A DNA stretch of 17,250 nt from CAZRIE01 sp964600075 (GTDB lineage: Bacteria > Bacteroidota > Bacteroidia > Flavobacteriales > Flavobacteriaceae): positions 1-17,250 of the forward strand of contig CAZRIE010000091.1 in assembly GCA_964600075.1 (NCBI GenBank), written 5' to 3'. Made by a program: the position numbers and the translations under genes. This document shows, in pieces, positions 6,516-14,546 of this stretch. Below the pieces are notes generated by a model. It did no database searches and was not told the DNA's origin. It worked only from the letters and a program-made list of their open reading frames with translations. The first letter of the stretch is position 1; each line of letters begins with the position of its first letter.

Positions 6516-9253
6516 CAGGCCTTTGTTAAAAATTCATCCAAATTCATAATGGCGTTGGCCACCACGGCCAAAGCACTCAATTCAGCAGTCGGTTTTTTCT
6601 CAAAATGTAGAAACAATCCCGATGCCTCTTTATTTTCGGTAAACTCTGCCAAGGAAATTTGATAAAGCTCTTTTAAGGCATTCAATCCCGCTGGGGTTAT
6701 CTGTTTGAAGGTAGCCCTTTCATAACTTTGGGAAATGCTCTTGTCAATATCATTAGGTACTTGGGCGTTCTTCGCCAATTGATAAGAGGCTTCTAAATAC
6801 ACGGGGTCGTTCAAGGTTACCAAAGCCTGCAATGGGGTATTGGTTACAGTTCTTCGAATAGTACAAACCTCTCGACTACCGGCATCAAAGGTCAAAAAGG
6901 AAGGATACGGACTAGTGCGTTTCAAATAGGTATAGACCCCTCTTCGATAGCGGTCTTCGCCCTTACTTTCTTCCCATCTGGCACCGTTGTAAACCGTTTG
7001 CCATACACCTTCCGGTTGAGGCGGCATAACCCCTGGACCGTACATTTTATCACTTAACAAACCTGAAACGGCCAAGGCCTGATCCCGAATCTGCTCAGCA
7101 CCTAAGCGTATTCTGGGGCCACGTGCGTACAGTTCGTTGTCGGGATCTATTTGGTACATTTCCGGAGTGCTCTCCGAACTTTGTCGATAGGTGCCAGACA
7201 TCACTATTTCTTTTACGAGTGCTTTGATGCTCCAACGGTGTTCGTTCATGAATCTCAGCGCGAGCCAATCTAAAAGGGCCGGATGCGAAGGTGCTTCCGA
7301 CTGTGAGCCAATATCTTCAATCGTCGACACGATGCCTTGTCCGAAAATCTGATGCCATACACGGTTGACTACTGTACGCGCCGTTAATGGATTTTTTTTA
7401 TCAACGATCCATTTAGATAATCCCATACGGTCTTTGGGCCAATCTGGGCTCCATTCATTTAGACTTTCTGGAGTGCCAGGTTCAACAGTATCGGTTTTGA
7501 CCAACCAACTCCCTCGATCAAAAAGTTGTGTGGTACGTTTCATATATTCCGGGTTTTCCGATAAAATGGGTACGGTTTCGGTGTTTGCGTTCAGGGCCTC
7601 CATAAAACTGGAGTTCACATTTGACCATCCGGGCCTATCCTTCCCTGGCATGTCGGGAATGAAACCGACCCAATAGAGATTAAGAATATTGACTTCCGTG
7701 GCAATTGCATTGTTTTGGGTCTCAATATAGAGATTGGTCTTCTTGCCTATTTTCTTGAGCGGAAATTGTGATGTGGTATTTTCTTTGGTTTTGTTGATAG
7801 TGAATTCCGCCAAGATTGGGCCCTGTGCGTTACCCTCGCGAATGGTCATCTTTGTGCCGTTATAATGCGAGCGGTAATTAAGGTACACGTAACCCGAATT
7901 ATTGGTATAGGCATTCTCAACGATCAGATTGCCATCATCCCAAAATACGACAGAGGCGTGGTCGTCATATACACTATTTTTGAACTCTTTGAAAAAGTGT
8001 GCTTTAAATACCGGCTCGGTAAATTGCAAAAAATCTTTATACGTCTTGACGGCTTTTTCATCCCCATGTTTTGCCACCCAGTCGATTACCTTGTCCACCT
8101 TTTTTTGCTGTTCTGGAGTATAGAATTTCAATACGGGAGACTCACTGGGCGTATCCTCGTCACGTGAATTATTAAAGAAGGCCATCAGCTTGTAATAATC
8201 TTCATGCTTAAAAGGGTCGTACGGATGGCTATGACATTGCACACAACCGATCGTGGTGCTCTGCCAAACCTCGAAAGTTGTATTGATTCGATCGATAACC
8301 GTCGCCACTCGATACTCTTCATCGTCGGTGCCGCCCTCATCATTGTTCATTGTATTTCTGTGGAAAGCTGTAGCTATCAACTGATCGGCTGAAGGTTGTG
8401 GCAACATATCGCCCGCTAACTGTTCAATGGTAAATTGGTCGTAAGGCATGTCTTTATTGAACGCATCAATGACCCAATCACGATATTTCCAGATAGACCG
8501 ACCCATGTCTTTTTCGTATCCTTTTGAATCGGCATAGCGTGCCAAGTCTAACCACCAAGTGGCCCATTTTTCACCATATGTTTTTTGTGCCAAAAGGCTA
8601 TCGACCAAGGTTTCATAGGAAAGGTCATCGGCCTCAAATACCTTTAAAAGTTCTTGACTAGGGGGTAATCCGGTAATATCCAAAGCCAATCTTCGCGCGA
8701 TTATATTTTTATCGGCCGGAGGATTTGGTTCTATTTGTTCGCTTTCCAATCTGGCCAAAATGAAATTATCAATATCATTTTTCAGGAAGTCAGAAGAATT
8801 TTCAGGTGCAAAACTGGCCTCTGAGGTAATAGAAGGCACCTCCACTTTTTCAGGAAGCGAATAGGCCCAATGCACGCCCCATTGAGCCCCTTGGTCTATC
8901 CAGCGGGTTAGAAGCTCTATTTCTTCATCGGAAAGTTTGGGTTTTTCATAAGGCATTCGTTGCTCTGGATCCTCTTCATGCAGTCTTTTAATCATCTCAC
9001 TACCGGCAGCATCTCCAGGAATAATAGCAGCCTTGCCCGATTCGGTCTTTGCGAAGGCATCTTCTTCGAAGAGAATACTAAACCCACCATTTTTCTTGAC
9101 TCCACCATGGCAAGTAATACACTTGTTATTGAGAATGGGTTTTATTTGGGTGCTGAAATCGACTGGGTCAGACGATTGACAAGATTGTACTAGTACGGCG
9201 ACCAAAACAGCAAACAGTATTTGAACTGTTTTATGAGATATTTTCTTTTTCAT
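6515..9253 (-). CDS. Lipoprotein with PSCyt1 cytochrome c, DUF1549 and DUF1553 domains
   Basis: 912 aa, a normal size for planctomycete-type PSCyt1-PSD1 proteins. An SPII signal ends in LVQSC (Cys25). Residues about 31-125 are the cytochrome domain, with heme site CITCH (45-49) and a possible distal ligand Met100 in QRMPYEKPKLS. Residues about 160-365 are DUF1549, with WWLDLARYADSKGYEKD (233-249) and a second CxxCH, CVQCHSHPYDP (337-347), typical of the family. Residues about 430-530 look like an inserted beta-rich, CBM6-like carbohydrate-binding segment. Residues about 605-870 are DUF1553, with NPLTARTVVNRVWHQIFGQG (621-640) and RRTVTNTPLQALVTLND (800-816). It is probably a heme-containing oxidoreductase of the envelope acting on a polysaccharide-derived substrate (inference). 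It is the first gene of the cluster and overlaps the DUF1501 start by one base. Domain assignment is secure; the reaction is unknown. Confidence 0.94.
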   Translation of the reverse strand: MKKKISHKTVQILFAVLVAVLVQSCQSSDPVDFSTQIKPILNNKCITCHGGVKKNGGFSILFEEDAFAKTESGKAAIIPGDAAGSEMIKRLHEEDPEQRMPYEKPKLSDEEIELLTRWIDQGAQWGVHWAYSLPEKVEVPSITSEASFAPENSSDFLKNDIDNFILARLESEQIEPNPPADKNIIARRLALDITGLPPSQELLKVFEADDLSYETLVDSLLAQKTYGEKWATWWLDLARYADSKGYEKDMGRSIWKYRDWVIDAFNKDMPYDQFTIEQLAGDMLPQPSADQLIATAFHRNTMNNDEGGTDDEEYRVATVIDRINTTFEVWQSTTIGCVQCHSHPYDPFKHEDYYKLMAFFNNSRDEDTPSESPVLKFYTPEQQKKVDKVIDWVAKHGDEKAVKTYKDFLQFTEPVFKAHFFKEFKNSVYDDHASVVFWDDGNLIVENAYTNNSGYVYLNYRSHYNGTKMTIREGNAQGPILAEFTINKTKENTTSQFPLKKIGKKTNLYIETQNNAIATEVNILNLYWVGFIPDMPGKDRPGWSNVNSSFMEALNANTETVPILSENPEYMKRTTQLFDRGSWLVKTDTVEPGTPESLNEWSPDWPKDRMGLSKWIVDKKNPLTARTVVNRVWHQIFGQGIVSTIEDIGSQSEAPSHPALLDWLALRFMNEHRWSIKALVKEIVMSGTYRQSSESTPEMYQIDPDNELYARGPRIRLGAEQIRDQALAVSGLLSDKMYGPGVMPPQPEGVWQTVYNGARWEESKGEDRYRRGVYTYLKRTSPYPSFLTFDAGSREVCTIRRTVTNTPLQALVTLNDPVYLEASYQLAKNAQVPNDIDKSISQSYERATFKQITPAGLNALKELYQISLAEFTENKEASGLFLHFEKKPTAELSALAVVANAIMNLDEFLTKA

Positions 9254-9287
9254 GCAATGATTGATTTGCTTCTACAGCTATCAACCA

Positions 9288-9295
9288 TAAATATA
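9288..9295 (-). promoter_or_regulatory. Possible -7 element for the cytochrome/DUF1553 cluster
   Basis: On the minus strand the spacer reads TATATTTA, one base off the Bacteroidota -7 consensus TAnnTTTG, ending about 34 nt before the ATG at 9253. No clear -33 TTTG partner was found at the usual distance, so this is only a candidate. Confidence 0.25.
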
Positions 9296-9319
9296 AGGAA
9301 TTTTGAAGGTATTAGAATT

Positions 9320-9352
9320 AAAAAGCTATACAACACTGCACAACTAAATAGC
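9320..9352 (-). terminator. Weak terminator candidate after lysS
   Basis: On the minus strand GCTAT and ATAGC form a 5-bp stem (9348-9352 with 9325-9329) around an 18-nt loop, followed directly by TTTTT (9324-9320). It lies about 50 nt beyond the lysS stop. The short stem and long loop make it doubtful. Confidence 0.3.
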
Positions 9353-9404
9353 CTGTAGCCCAATTGCTATTAATCTAAATATCTTGACACCTTAAGAAAG
9401 AGAC

Positions 9405-11096
9405 CTACGATGCCACCTCTACAAAAAGGCCATCATCATTTTTATTGACCTTGGCGACATTATTTTTGGTCAATTCTTTAATTGCCTTGTCCCATTTTTT
9501 ATTTGAAAGCCCGGATTGCTCCTTCAATTCGCTAAGTGGAATTTTCTTTGCTTTTTTCAGAACCTCAAAAACCGTTTTTGCCTCTTCACTCAATTCTACT
9601 TGTTTCTTCTCGGGTCTCATCTGTGGGAAGAACAACACTTCTTGGATCGAAGAATTGTTTGTGAGCAACATCACCAAACGATCAATACCAATACCGATGC
9701 CCGAAGTTGGCGGCATGCCATATTCTAAGGCACGTAGAAAATCGTGATCAATAAACATGGCCTCGTCGTCTCCTTTTTCAGAGAGCTTCAGTTGGTCTTC
9801 GAAACGTTCTCTTTGATCAATAGGGTCGTTTAGCTCTGAATAGGCATTGGCCAATTCCTTACCGTTGACCATTAATTCAAAACGTTCGGTGAGAGCTGGG
9901 TTGTCGCGATGTTCTTTTGTCAACGGACTCATCTCTTTGGGGTAGTCGATGATGAAGGTGGGCTGTACGTAATGGTGCTCGCATTTCTCACCAAAAATTT
10001 CATCGATGAGTTTGCCTACACCCATGGTGTCGTCAACTTCAAGACCCAGTTTTTTAGCTGTTTCGCGTAGTGCAACTTCATCCATTCCTGCAACATCAAC
10101 ACCTGTGTGTATTTTAATAGCTTCAAGAATAGGCAATCTTGCATAAGGTGCCTTGAATTCGATTTCGTTTTCACCTACTGTCACTTTAGAAGTTCCGTTG
10201 GCATCGATGGCTACTTTTTCGAGTAAGGCTTCGGTAGTATCCATCATCCAGTTGTAATCTTTGTAGGCCACATACAATTCCATAACTGTAAACTCAGGGT
10301 TGTGCGTGCGGTCCATGCCTTCGTTTCTAAAATCCTTTGAGAATTCATAGACACCATCGAACCCACCGACAATCAGTCTTTTTAAATAGAGTTCGTTGGC
10401 AATACGCAAATACAAAGGAATATTCAACGCGTTATGGTGCGTTAAAAAAGGTCGAGCAGCCGCACCTCCTGGAATAGGTTGTAAAATAGGAGTTTCTACT
10501 TCTAAATAGCCACGATTGTTATAGAACTCGCGAATACTATTTGTAATCTTAGTGCGCTTGATAAAAGTTTCTTTTACCTTAGGGTTTACCACTAAATCGA
10601 CATAGCGCTGGCGATAACGTTGTTCGGGGTCATTGAACTCGTCGAAAAGATTACCTTCTGCATCTTTTTTTGGCAGGGGTAAAGGCCTGAGCGATTTGCT
10701 CAACAGCGTGAAGTTCTTGACCATCACTGTTTTTTCTCCAACTTGGGTGGTAAAAAGCTCGCCTTCGATACCGATTATATCACCGATATCAAGTAGTCTT
10801 TTGTAGACGTCGTTATAGAGCGTTTTGTCTTCGCCAGGGCAGATTTCATCTCGATTGAAATAAACTTGAATGCGCCCTTCGCTGTCTTGCAATTCGGCAA
10901 ACGAGGCTTTTCCCTGAATTCTTCGAGACATCAACCTTCCTGAAATAACTACTTTTTTTCCTTCGGAATATTCTGCCCTACTGCTTTTGGAAGTGGCATC
11001 TACCGGAAATAAAGCAGCAGGATAAGGGTTAATACCCATCTCCCGTAGTTTCGTCAATTTCCCCCTTCTAATAATCTCTTGTTCCGAAAGTTGCAT
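9405..11096 (-). CDS. lysS: Lysine--tRNA ligase (class II)
   Basis: 563 aa. It charges tRNA-Lys with lysine in the cytoplasm. An N-terminal OB-fold anticodon-binding domain covers about residues 45-135 (VVISGRLMSRRIQGKASFAEL). The class II catalytic core covers about 155-497, with motif 2 at FRNEGMDRTHNPEFTVMELY (256-275) and motif 3 at GIGIGIDRL (466-474). An extra segment of about 60 residues after MRPEKKQVELS (from about 503), ending in VEVAS, looks like a small winged-helix or helical tail. Such tails are common in Flavobacteriaceae LysRS and absent from the roughly 500-aa E. coli enzyme. The start MQLSEQEIIRR matches the family N-terminus in this group. It lies 38 bp downstream of the SGNH-hydrolase gene on the same strand and is probably cotranscribed with it. 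Confidence 0.98.
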   Translation of the reverse strand: MQLSEQEIIRRGKLTKLREMGINPYPAALFPVDATSKSSRAEYSEGKKVVISGRLMSRRIQGKASFAELQDSEGRIQVYFNRDEICPGEDKTLYNDVYKRLLDIGDIIGIEGELFTTQVGEKTVMVKNFTLLSKSLRPLPLPKKDAEGNLFDEFNDPEQRYRQRYVDLVVNPKVKETFIKRTKITNSIREFYNNRGYLEVETPILQPIPGGAAARPFLTHHNALNIPLYLRIANELYLKRLIVGGFDGVYEFSKDFRNEGMDRTHNPEFTVMELYVAYKDYNWMMDTTEALLEKVAIDANGTSKVTVGENEIEFKAPYARLPILEAIKIHTGVDVAGMDEVALRETAKKLGLEVDDTMGVGKLIDEIFGEKCEHHYVQPTFIIDYPKEMSPLTKEHRDNPALTERFELMVNGKELANAYSELNDPIDQRERFEDQLKLSEKGDDEAMFIDHDFLRALEYGMPPTSGIGIGIDRLVMLLTNNSSIQEVLFFPQMRPEKKQVELSEEAKTVFEVLKKAKKIPLSELKEQSGLSNKKWDKAIKELTKNNVAKVNKNDDGLFVEVAS

Positions 11097-11134
11097 CTGC
11101 GTATGAATTAAGCCTGCAAATATAGGTAAATACG

Positions 11135-11893
11135 CTAATTTTTCAATTGGGAAATTATGATTGGCACCATACGGTCGACGAACAATTTATAGGCGAGGAC
11201 AGAGGGATGTAAATTGTCCGATGCGACTAAGTTGGTTTCTTCAAGCCCTCGGCGGGTAATATCAGTAATATCTATAAAGGCTACATTGAATTTATGGGCC
11301 TGTCGCTCGGCAAAACTATTGTACTCGTTTATTTCGTTCGATATGCGAGTTCTATCAAAACTTTCACTAAAGGGCGTATACCCCCAATCGGGAATCGAAA
11401 TGACGATCAAACGAGCAGTATCACCTCCAGCAAGGGCAAGTGCACGGTTGAACAGCTCGGTAAACTCAAGTTCATAGGTAAAAAACGAGGTTCCTTGATA
11501 TTGGTTATTTACGCCAATCAGAAGTGTCACCAATTCATAAGGTGGGCTTGTTGCCGTATTGTCCAAAGCATTTAATAAATTATCTGTGCGCCATCCAGAG
11601 TTGGCTATTAGCTGCAATTCAATATTTACATCGAGTTCTTTTTCAAGAGCCCCGCTCAACTGCGATGGAAAATTTGCTGTAGGCGCAACACTGGCACCGA
11701 CCGTATAACTGTCTCCTAAGGCCAAGTACCAAATATTAGCTAAATCTATGGTGTCTTTGTTCGAAGACACTTCCGGAACGATTTCTTTTTCATTATTGTC
11801 TTGATAAGAAATCGTTCTTTTACTACAGCCCACCGCTAGTATTAGAAGTACTGCACTTAGCGCAAAGTGAAAGGTGTATTTTCTTCCGTTCAT
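11135..11893 (-). CDS. SGNH/GDSL-family hydrolase, lipoprotein
   Basis: 252 aa. An SPII signal ends LAVGC (Cys23). Asp/Glu residues follow only after several positions, so outer-membrane or inner-membrane anchoring is open. SGNH blocks are visible: block I GDSYT with Ser62, block II NSGWRT with Gly100, block III GVNNQ with Asn129 (GVNN in place of the usual GxND), and block V SDNLHPS with Asp226 and His229. The full catalytic set Ser-Gly-Asn-His is present, so it should be an active esterase/lipase-like or acyl-hydrolase enzyme in the envelope; the substrate is not predictable. It sits immediately upstream of lysS (38 bp) and divergent from the Pmp3-like gene, sharing a 146-bp spacer with it. 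Confidence 0.92.
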   Translation of the reverse strand: MNGRKYTFHFALSAVLLILAVGCSKRTISYQDNNEKEIVPEVSSNKDTIDLANIWYLALGDSYTVGASVAPTANFPSQLSGALEKELDVNIELQLIANSGWRTDNLLNALDNTATSPPYELVTLLIGVNNQYQGTSFFTYELEFTELFNRALALAGGDTARLIVISIPDWGYTPFSESFDRTRISNEINEYNSFAERQAHKFNVAFIDITDITRRGLEETNLVASDNLHPSVLAYKLFVDRMVPIIISQLKN

Positions 11894-12039
11894 ACCCTTA
11901 TTTACGAAATTAATACCGCATGGGTTTAGTTATCAGAAAGAAATCTGTTCTACCGCGTAACAAATGGGGTGATATTACGTCAAATAGATACACCTGTCCT
12001 CCTAAGGGGTAGGGTCATCAATCAAAAAATTCTACTATT

Positions 12040-12195
12040 ATGAGTTTTTTACGTGTTTTATTGGCTATACTTTTTCCGCCATTGGCAGTTATCGGAAAGG
12101 GTTGCGGTTCATTTTTAATTGTATTGCTACTTACCTTTTGCGGATGGGTGCCTGGAGTTATCGCGGCCTTGGTTATTTTGAACAATCCGAATTAA
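12040..12195 (+). CDS. Pmp3/YqaE (UPF0057) family small membrane protein
   Basis: 51 aa. The protein runs MSFLRVLLAILFPPLAVIGK through GCGSFLIVLLLTFCGWVPG to ALVILNNPN. It has the two membrane helices (about 4-18 and 24-47) and the family hallmarks: FPPLAV, the conserved GCG turn, and the GWVPG motif inside helix 2. Members are very short hydrophobic proteins of the plasma membrane linked to membrane potential and salt/cold stress in yeast and plants; in bacteria they are often stress-induced. The ATG at 12040 gives the usual length. It has its own spacer upstream and a hairpin directly downstream, and precedes lipB by 82 bp. The identification is strong despite the small size. Confidence 0.92.
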   Translation: MSFLRVLLAILFPPLAVIGKGCGSFLIVLLLTFCGWVPGVIAALVILNNPN

Positions 12196-12198
12196 GTA

Positions 12199-12226
12199 CC
12201 CTCCCTAATCCTCCCATCGGGGAGGG
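12199..12226. repeat. CCCTCCC...GGGAGGG hairpin between the Pmp3-like gene and lipB
   Basis: CCCTCCC (12199-12205) can pair with GGGAGGG (12220-12226), and an alternative inner CTCCC-ATCG-GGGAG pairing exists. The sequence resembles the CCCTCCCTAATCCTCCCC...GGGGAGGG elements scattered in Bacteroidota spacers. The following AATAATACTG is not a T-run, so termination would be weak at best. Confidence 0.5.
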
Positions 12227-12277
12227 AATAATACTGATTATAAAGTAATTTCAGTAAATCAGAAACGCCTTAACTTT

Positions 12278-13000
12278 ATGCACATGAATAAAAAGGTGTT
12301 TTTACAGGATTTAGGACTGAAAGACTACAAAGAAACTTGGGACTTTCAAGAACTGCTTTTCCAAAGAACGGTCGATTTAAAAATAAAGAACCGACGTGAA
12401 GAAACGAATGAAGAAACCCCCAACCATTTTCTGTTCGTTGAGCACCCACATGTATTTACTTTAGGTAAAAGTGGTGATATCAATAACCTTCTTGTAGATG
12501 AGGTTGGGTTGGCCCAAAAAGATGCCAAATTCTATAGAATTAATAGGGGAGGTGACATTACGTATCACGGTCCCGGACAAATCGTCGGTTATCCCATACT
12601 GGATTTGGACAATTTCTTTACCGATATTCATAAGTACCTACGCCTTTTAGAAGAAATGGTTATTCTGACCTTGGCCGAATATGGCTTAAATGCCGAACGC
12701 TCCGATGGCGAAACAGGGGTATGGCTCGATGTCGGCACCCCTTTTGTTCGTAAGATATGTGCTATGGGCGTGCGCGCCTCCCGTTGGGTAACCATGCACG
12801 GGTTTGCGCTTAATGTGAATTCTGATTTAGGGTATTTTGACTTAATGATTCCCTGTGGGATAAAGGGGAAGGCCGTTACTTCTTTGAATGTGGAATTAGG
12901 AAAGCCCGAAGTTGATATGGAAGAGGTGAAACGGAAGTTACTTCGTCATTTTGAAGTGCTTTTTGAGGCAGAGATTATAAAACAAAAAACCGAGGTGTGA
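12278..13000 (+). CDS. lipB: Lipoyl(octanoyl) transferase
   Basis: 240 aa, family length. It transfers octanoyl from octanoyl-ACP to the lipoyl domains of the 2-oxoacid dehydrogenases and the glycine-cleavage H protein, the first step of de novo lipoylation, in the cytoplasm. The family signature RGGDITYHGPGQIVGYPIL is intact (90-108). Catalytic residues are present: Cys193 in IPCGIKGKAVTSL and the conserved Lys159 in VRKICAMGVRASRWVTMHGFALNV. An alternative ATG two codons downstream (12284) is possible; the first ATG is kept. Its stop codon lies inside the loop of the shared convergent terminator. It follows the Pmp3-like gene and may share its transcript. Confidence 0.98.
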   Translation: MHMNKKVFLQDLGLKDYKETWDFQELLFQRTVDLKIKNRREETNEETPNHFLFVEHPHVFTLGKSGDINNLLVDEVGLAQKDAKFYRINRGGDITYHGPGQIVGYPILDLDNFFTDIHKYLRLLEEMVILTLAEYGLNAERSDGETGVWLDVGTPFVRKICAMGVRASRWVTMHGFALNVNSDLGYFDLMIPCGIKGKAVTSLNVELGKPEVDMEEVKRKLLRHFEVLFEAEIIKQKTEV

Positions 13001-13014
13001 GCCTCGGTGTTTTT
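12989..13014. terminator. Bidirectional terminator between lipB and the convergent lipoprotein gene
   Basis: ACCGAGG (12989-12995) and CCTCGGT (13002-13008) form a perfect 7-bp stem with loop TGTGAG, flanked by AAAAAA on the left and TGTTTTTT on the right, so it can stop transcription from both sides. The lipB stop codon TGA (12998-13000) is in the loop, and the stem's left arm encodes the last lipB codons. Confidence 0.9.
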
Positions 13015-13056
13015 TGATTGATAAAATGATCGTACTTACTTCAGGCCTATTCTCAT

Positions 13057-14460
13057 TTATTCGGCGACCAGTACATTAAATTTCACGTCAAGTGGCATGA
13101 ACCCCTTGTCTTGATTGAAAATTGTCCATTCGCTACCATTTTTCCAAACCCCAGTAACATGACTATTTCTGACAGTTGCCCAATCCTGACTGGTAAATAA
13201 TACAGAATTGGAATTCAAACTAACTGGCAAAGGTATAGTGCTAATATTACTGATAGATGTATTGGTATATTTAAACCCATACAAGTGCAGCCCATCCACA
13301 ACATTTTCGCCTGGTTCGATTACTAAAATATTGAATTTTGCACGTACTGGCATATCAACCCCGTTGTTATTGATTCTCCATTCATCAATTTTGAACTGGA
13401 CGCCTACACTCGGAGTATTATATATTCCATAGTTTTGAGTGATATAGATCAAAGCGTTAGGCTTTGCATTGGTCAGAACATTATTCAAAGTGGTTTGATT
13501 GGCACCAATATTTGCTGCCGTGGCCGTATGTACAAAGGCGTTGGAACTATCTGCTGGTAGTACTAATACATTAAATTGTGCACCTTCTGGCATTGGTGAA
13601 CGATTCTCATTAAAAATTATCCATTTCCCTCTATTGTACCAGACACCTACTTCATTGTTGTTATATACACTTGTATTACCATAGAGCTGAGTAACAATTA
13701 AGATGGCATCGCTTCTACCGTTGGTAATTGGGTCGTCTATTGTCGAAATATGGCCATTTGTGTTGCTCGCTGTTGCCTGGTGTAGTATTACTCCTGATGA
13801 TGGTGGCGCTTCTACTGTAACCGTCACTGTATACGAATTGGTGGATCCATCTTCAGCGGTTATGGAATATATAACCGGAGCGGAAAAGTCCTGTTGGCCC
13901 GAAAGGGCGAGAGTGGCAGAAGTTGAAATTTCTAAAGAAGGTGTTAGGGCAATTACTAAGGTGCCAAACGGAACTGTAGTTTTGATGGTCTTTGTATTTT
14001 CATCTATAATGCCTTCAATATCGGATGACAGAGCGACATTTTCAGAAGCTAAAAATTTGAAACTGTTAATTTGTTTGGAATCACTTTGGGTCACCGAAAT
14101 TGTTGCTGAGTAAATGGACTCTGAACCATCTTCTGCAGTTACTGTATAGACTACGGGCTTGCTAAAATCCTGAGCTCCAGTAGGACTTACAGTGGCTTTG
14201 TTGGCCACTGCAATATTTGGAACCAAAGCGGTAATATCGGTTGTACCTTCAACTACAGTACTTATACTCCGACTTGTTTCATTGATAGAAGTTGTAATGT
14301 GATTTGTAAGTGCTGGGTTATCCGTCATTAAGAATTGAAAAGAAGTAATATTTTTGGCACCGCTTAGCTCGATAATAGGAGCACTGTTATCATCTTTACT
14401 GCAGCCTATTGCGAAAAGTACAAGGCCAAATAATATAAGGATTCGTTTTAAATTTTTCAT
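13057..14460 (-). CDS. Surface lipoprotein: two DUF5018-like and three C-terminal beta repeats
   Basis: 467 aa. The SPII signal ends FAIGC (Cys20), followed by SKDDNS. Two tandem domains of about 90 residues (about 35-125 and 129-215) each start with ITSFQFL/INSFKFL and end with PVVYTVTAEDGS / PVIYSITAEDGS plus a Y-x-V-x-V strand. This resembles the DUF5018-type Ig-like repeats of Bacteroidota lipoproteins. The rest is three copies of a unit of about 75 residues (about 226-301, 310-381, 390-466). Each runs from an H-x-A-T-A-x-N type start, through a VTQ/ITQ strand and GVWY...W-x-IFN, to MPEGAQFNVLV, MPVRAKFNILV and MPLDVKFNVLV. The third has lost its HATA start (HLYGFKYTN). It is probably a cell-surface binding or adhesion protein; no catalytic motif is seen. 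It is last in the three-lipoprotein series and convergent with lipB. Confidence 0.88.
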   Translation of the reverse strand: MKNLKRILILFGLVLFAIGCSKDDNSAPIIELSGAKNITSFQFLMTDNPALTNHITTSINETSRSISTVVEGTTDITALVPNIAVANKATVSPTGAQDFSKPVVYTVTAEDGSESIYSATISVTQSDSKQINSFKFLASENVALSSDIEGIIDENTKTIKTTVPFGTLVIALTPSLEISTSATLALSGQQDFSAPVIYSITAEDGSTNSYTVTVTVEAPPSSGVILHQATASNTNGHISTIDDPITNGRSDAILIVTQLYGNTSVYNNNEVGVWYNRGKWIIFNENRSPMPEGAQFNVLVLPADSSNAFVHTATAANIGANQTTLNNVLTNAKPNALIYITQNYGIYNTPSVGVQFKIDEWRINNNGVDMPVRAKFNILVIEPGENVVDGLHLYGFKYTNTSISNISTIPLPVSLNSNSVLFTSQDWATVRNSHVTGVWKNGSEWTIFNQDKGFMPLDVKFNVLVAE

Positions 14461-14546
14461 AATTAGAATTTTAAGATTATTTATTGTTTTTCTTTTAATG
14501 TTATGGATTTAAAAAGGTTAACGACCCGGGTATAAAAAAACCGAGG
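14461..14546 (-). repeat. Leader copy A, near-identical to the leader at 15359-15443
   Basis: This spacer upstream of the 467-aa gene shares three exact blocks in the same order and spacing with the spacer upstream of the 258-aa gene: AATTTTAAGATTA (14467-14479), TTTTTCTTTTAATGTT (14487-14502) and AAAAGGTTAAC (14512-14522). The terminator arm CCGAGG follows. The genes downstream of the two copies are not paralogous. Confidence 0.8.

Noticed and set aside
11960..12025. Operator-like CCTCCTAAGGGGTAGG segment upstream of the Pmp3-like gene
   Set aside because: The inverted symmetry is poor and no known regulator site could be matched.
13801..14400. A CRISPR-like or tandem DNA repeat in the 467-aa lipoprotein gene
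   Set aside because: The repetition is at protein level with diverged DNA, typical of duplicated domains.
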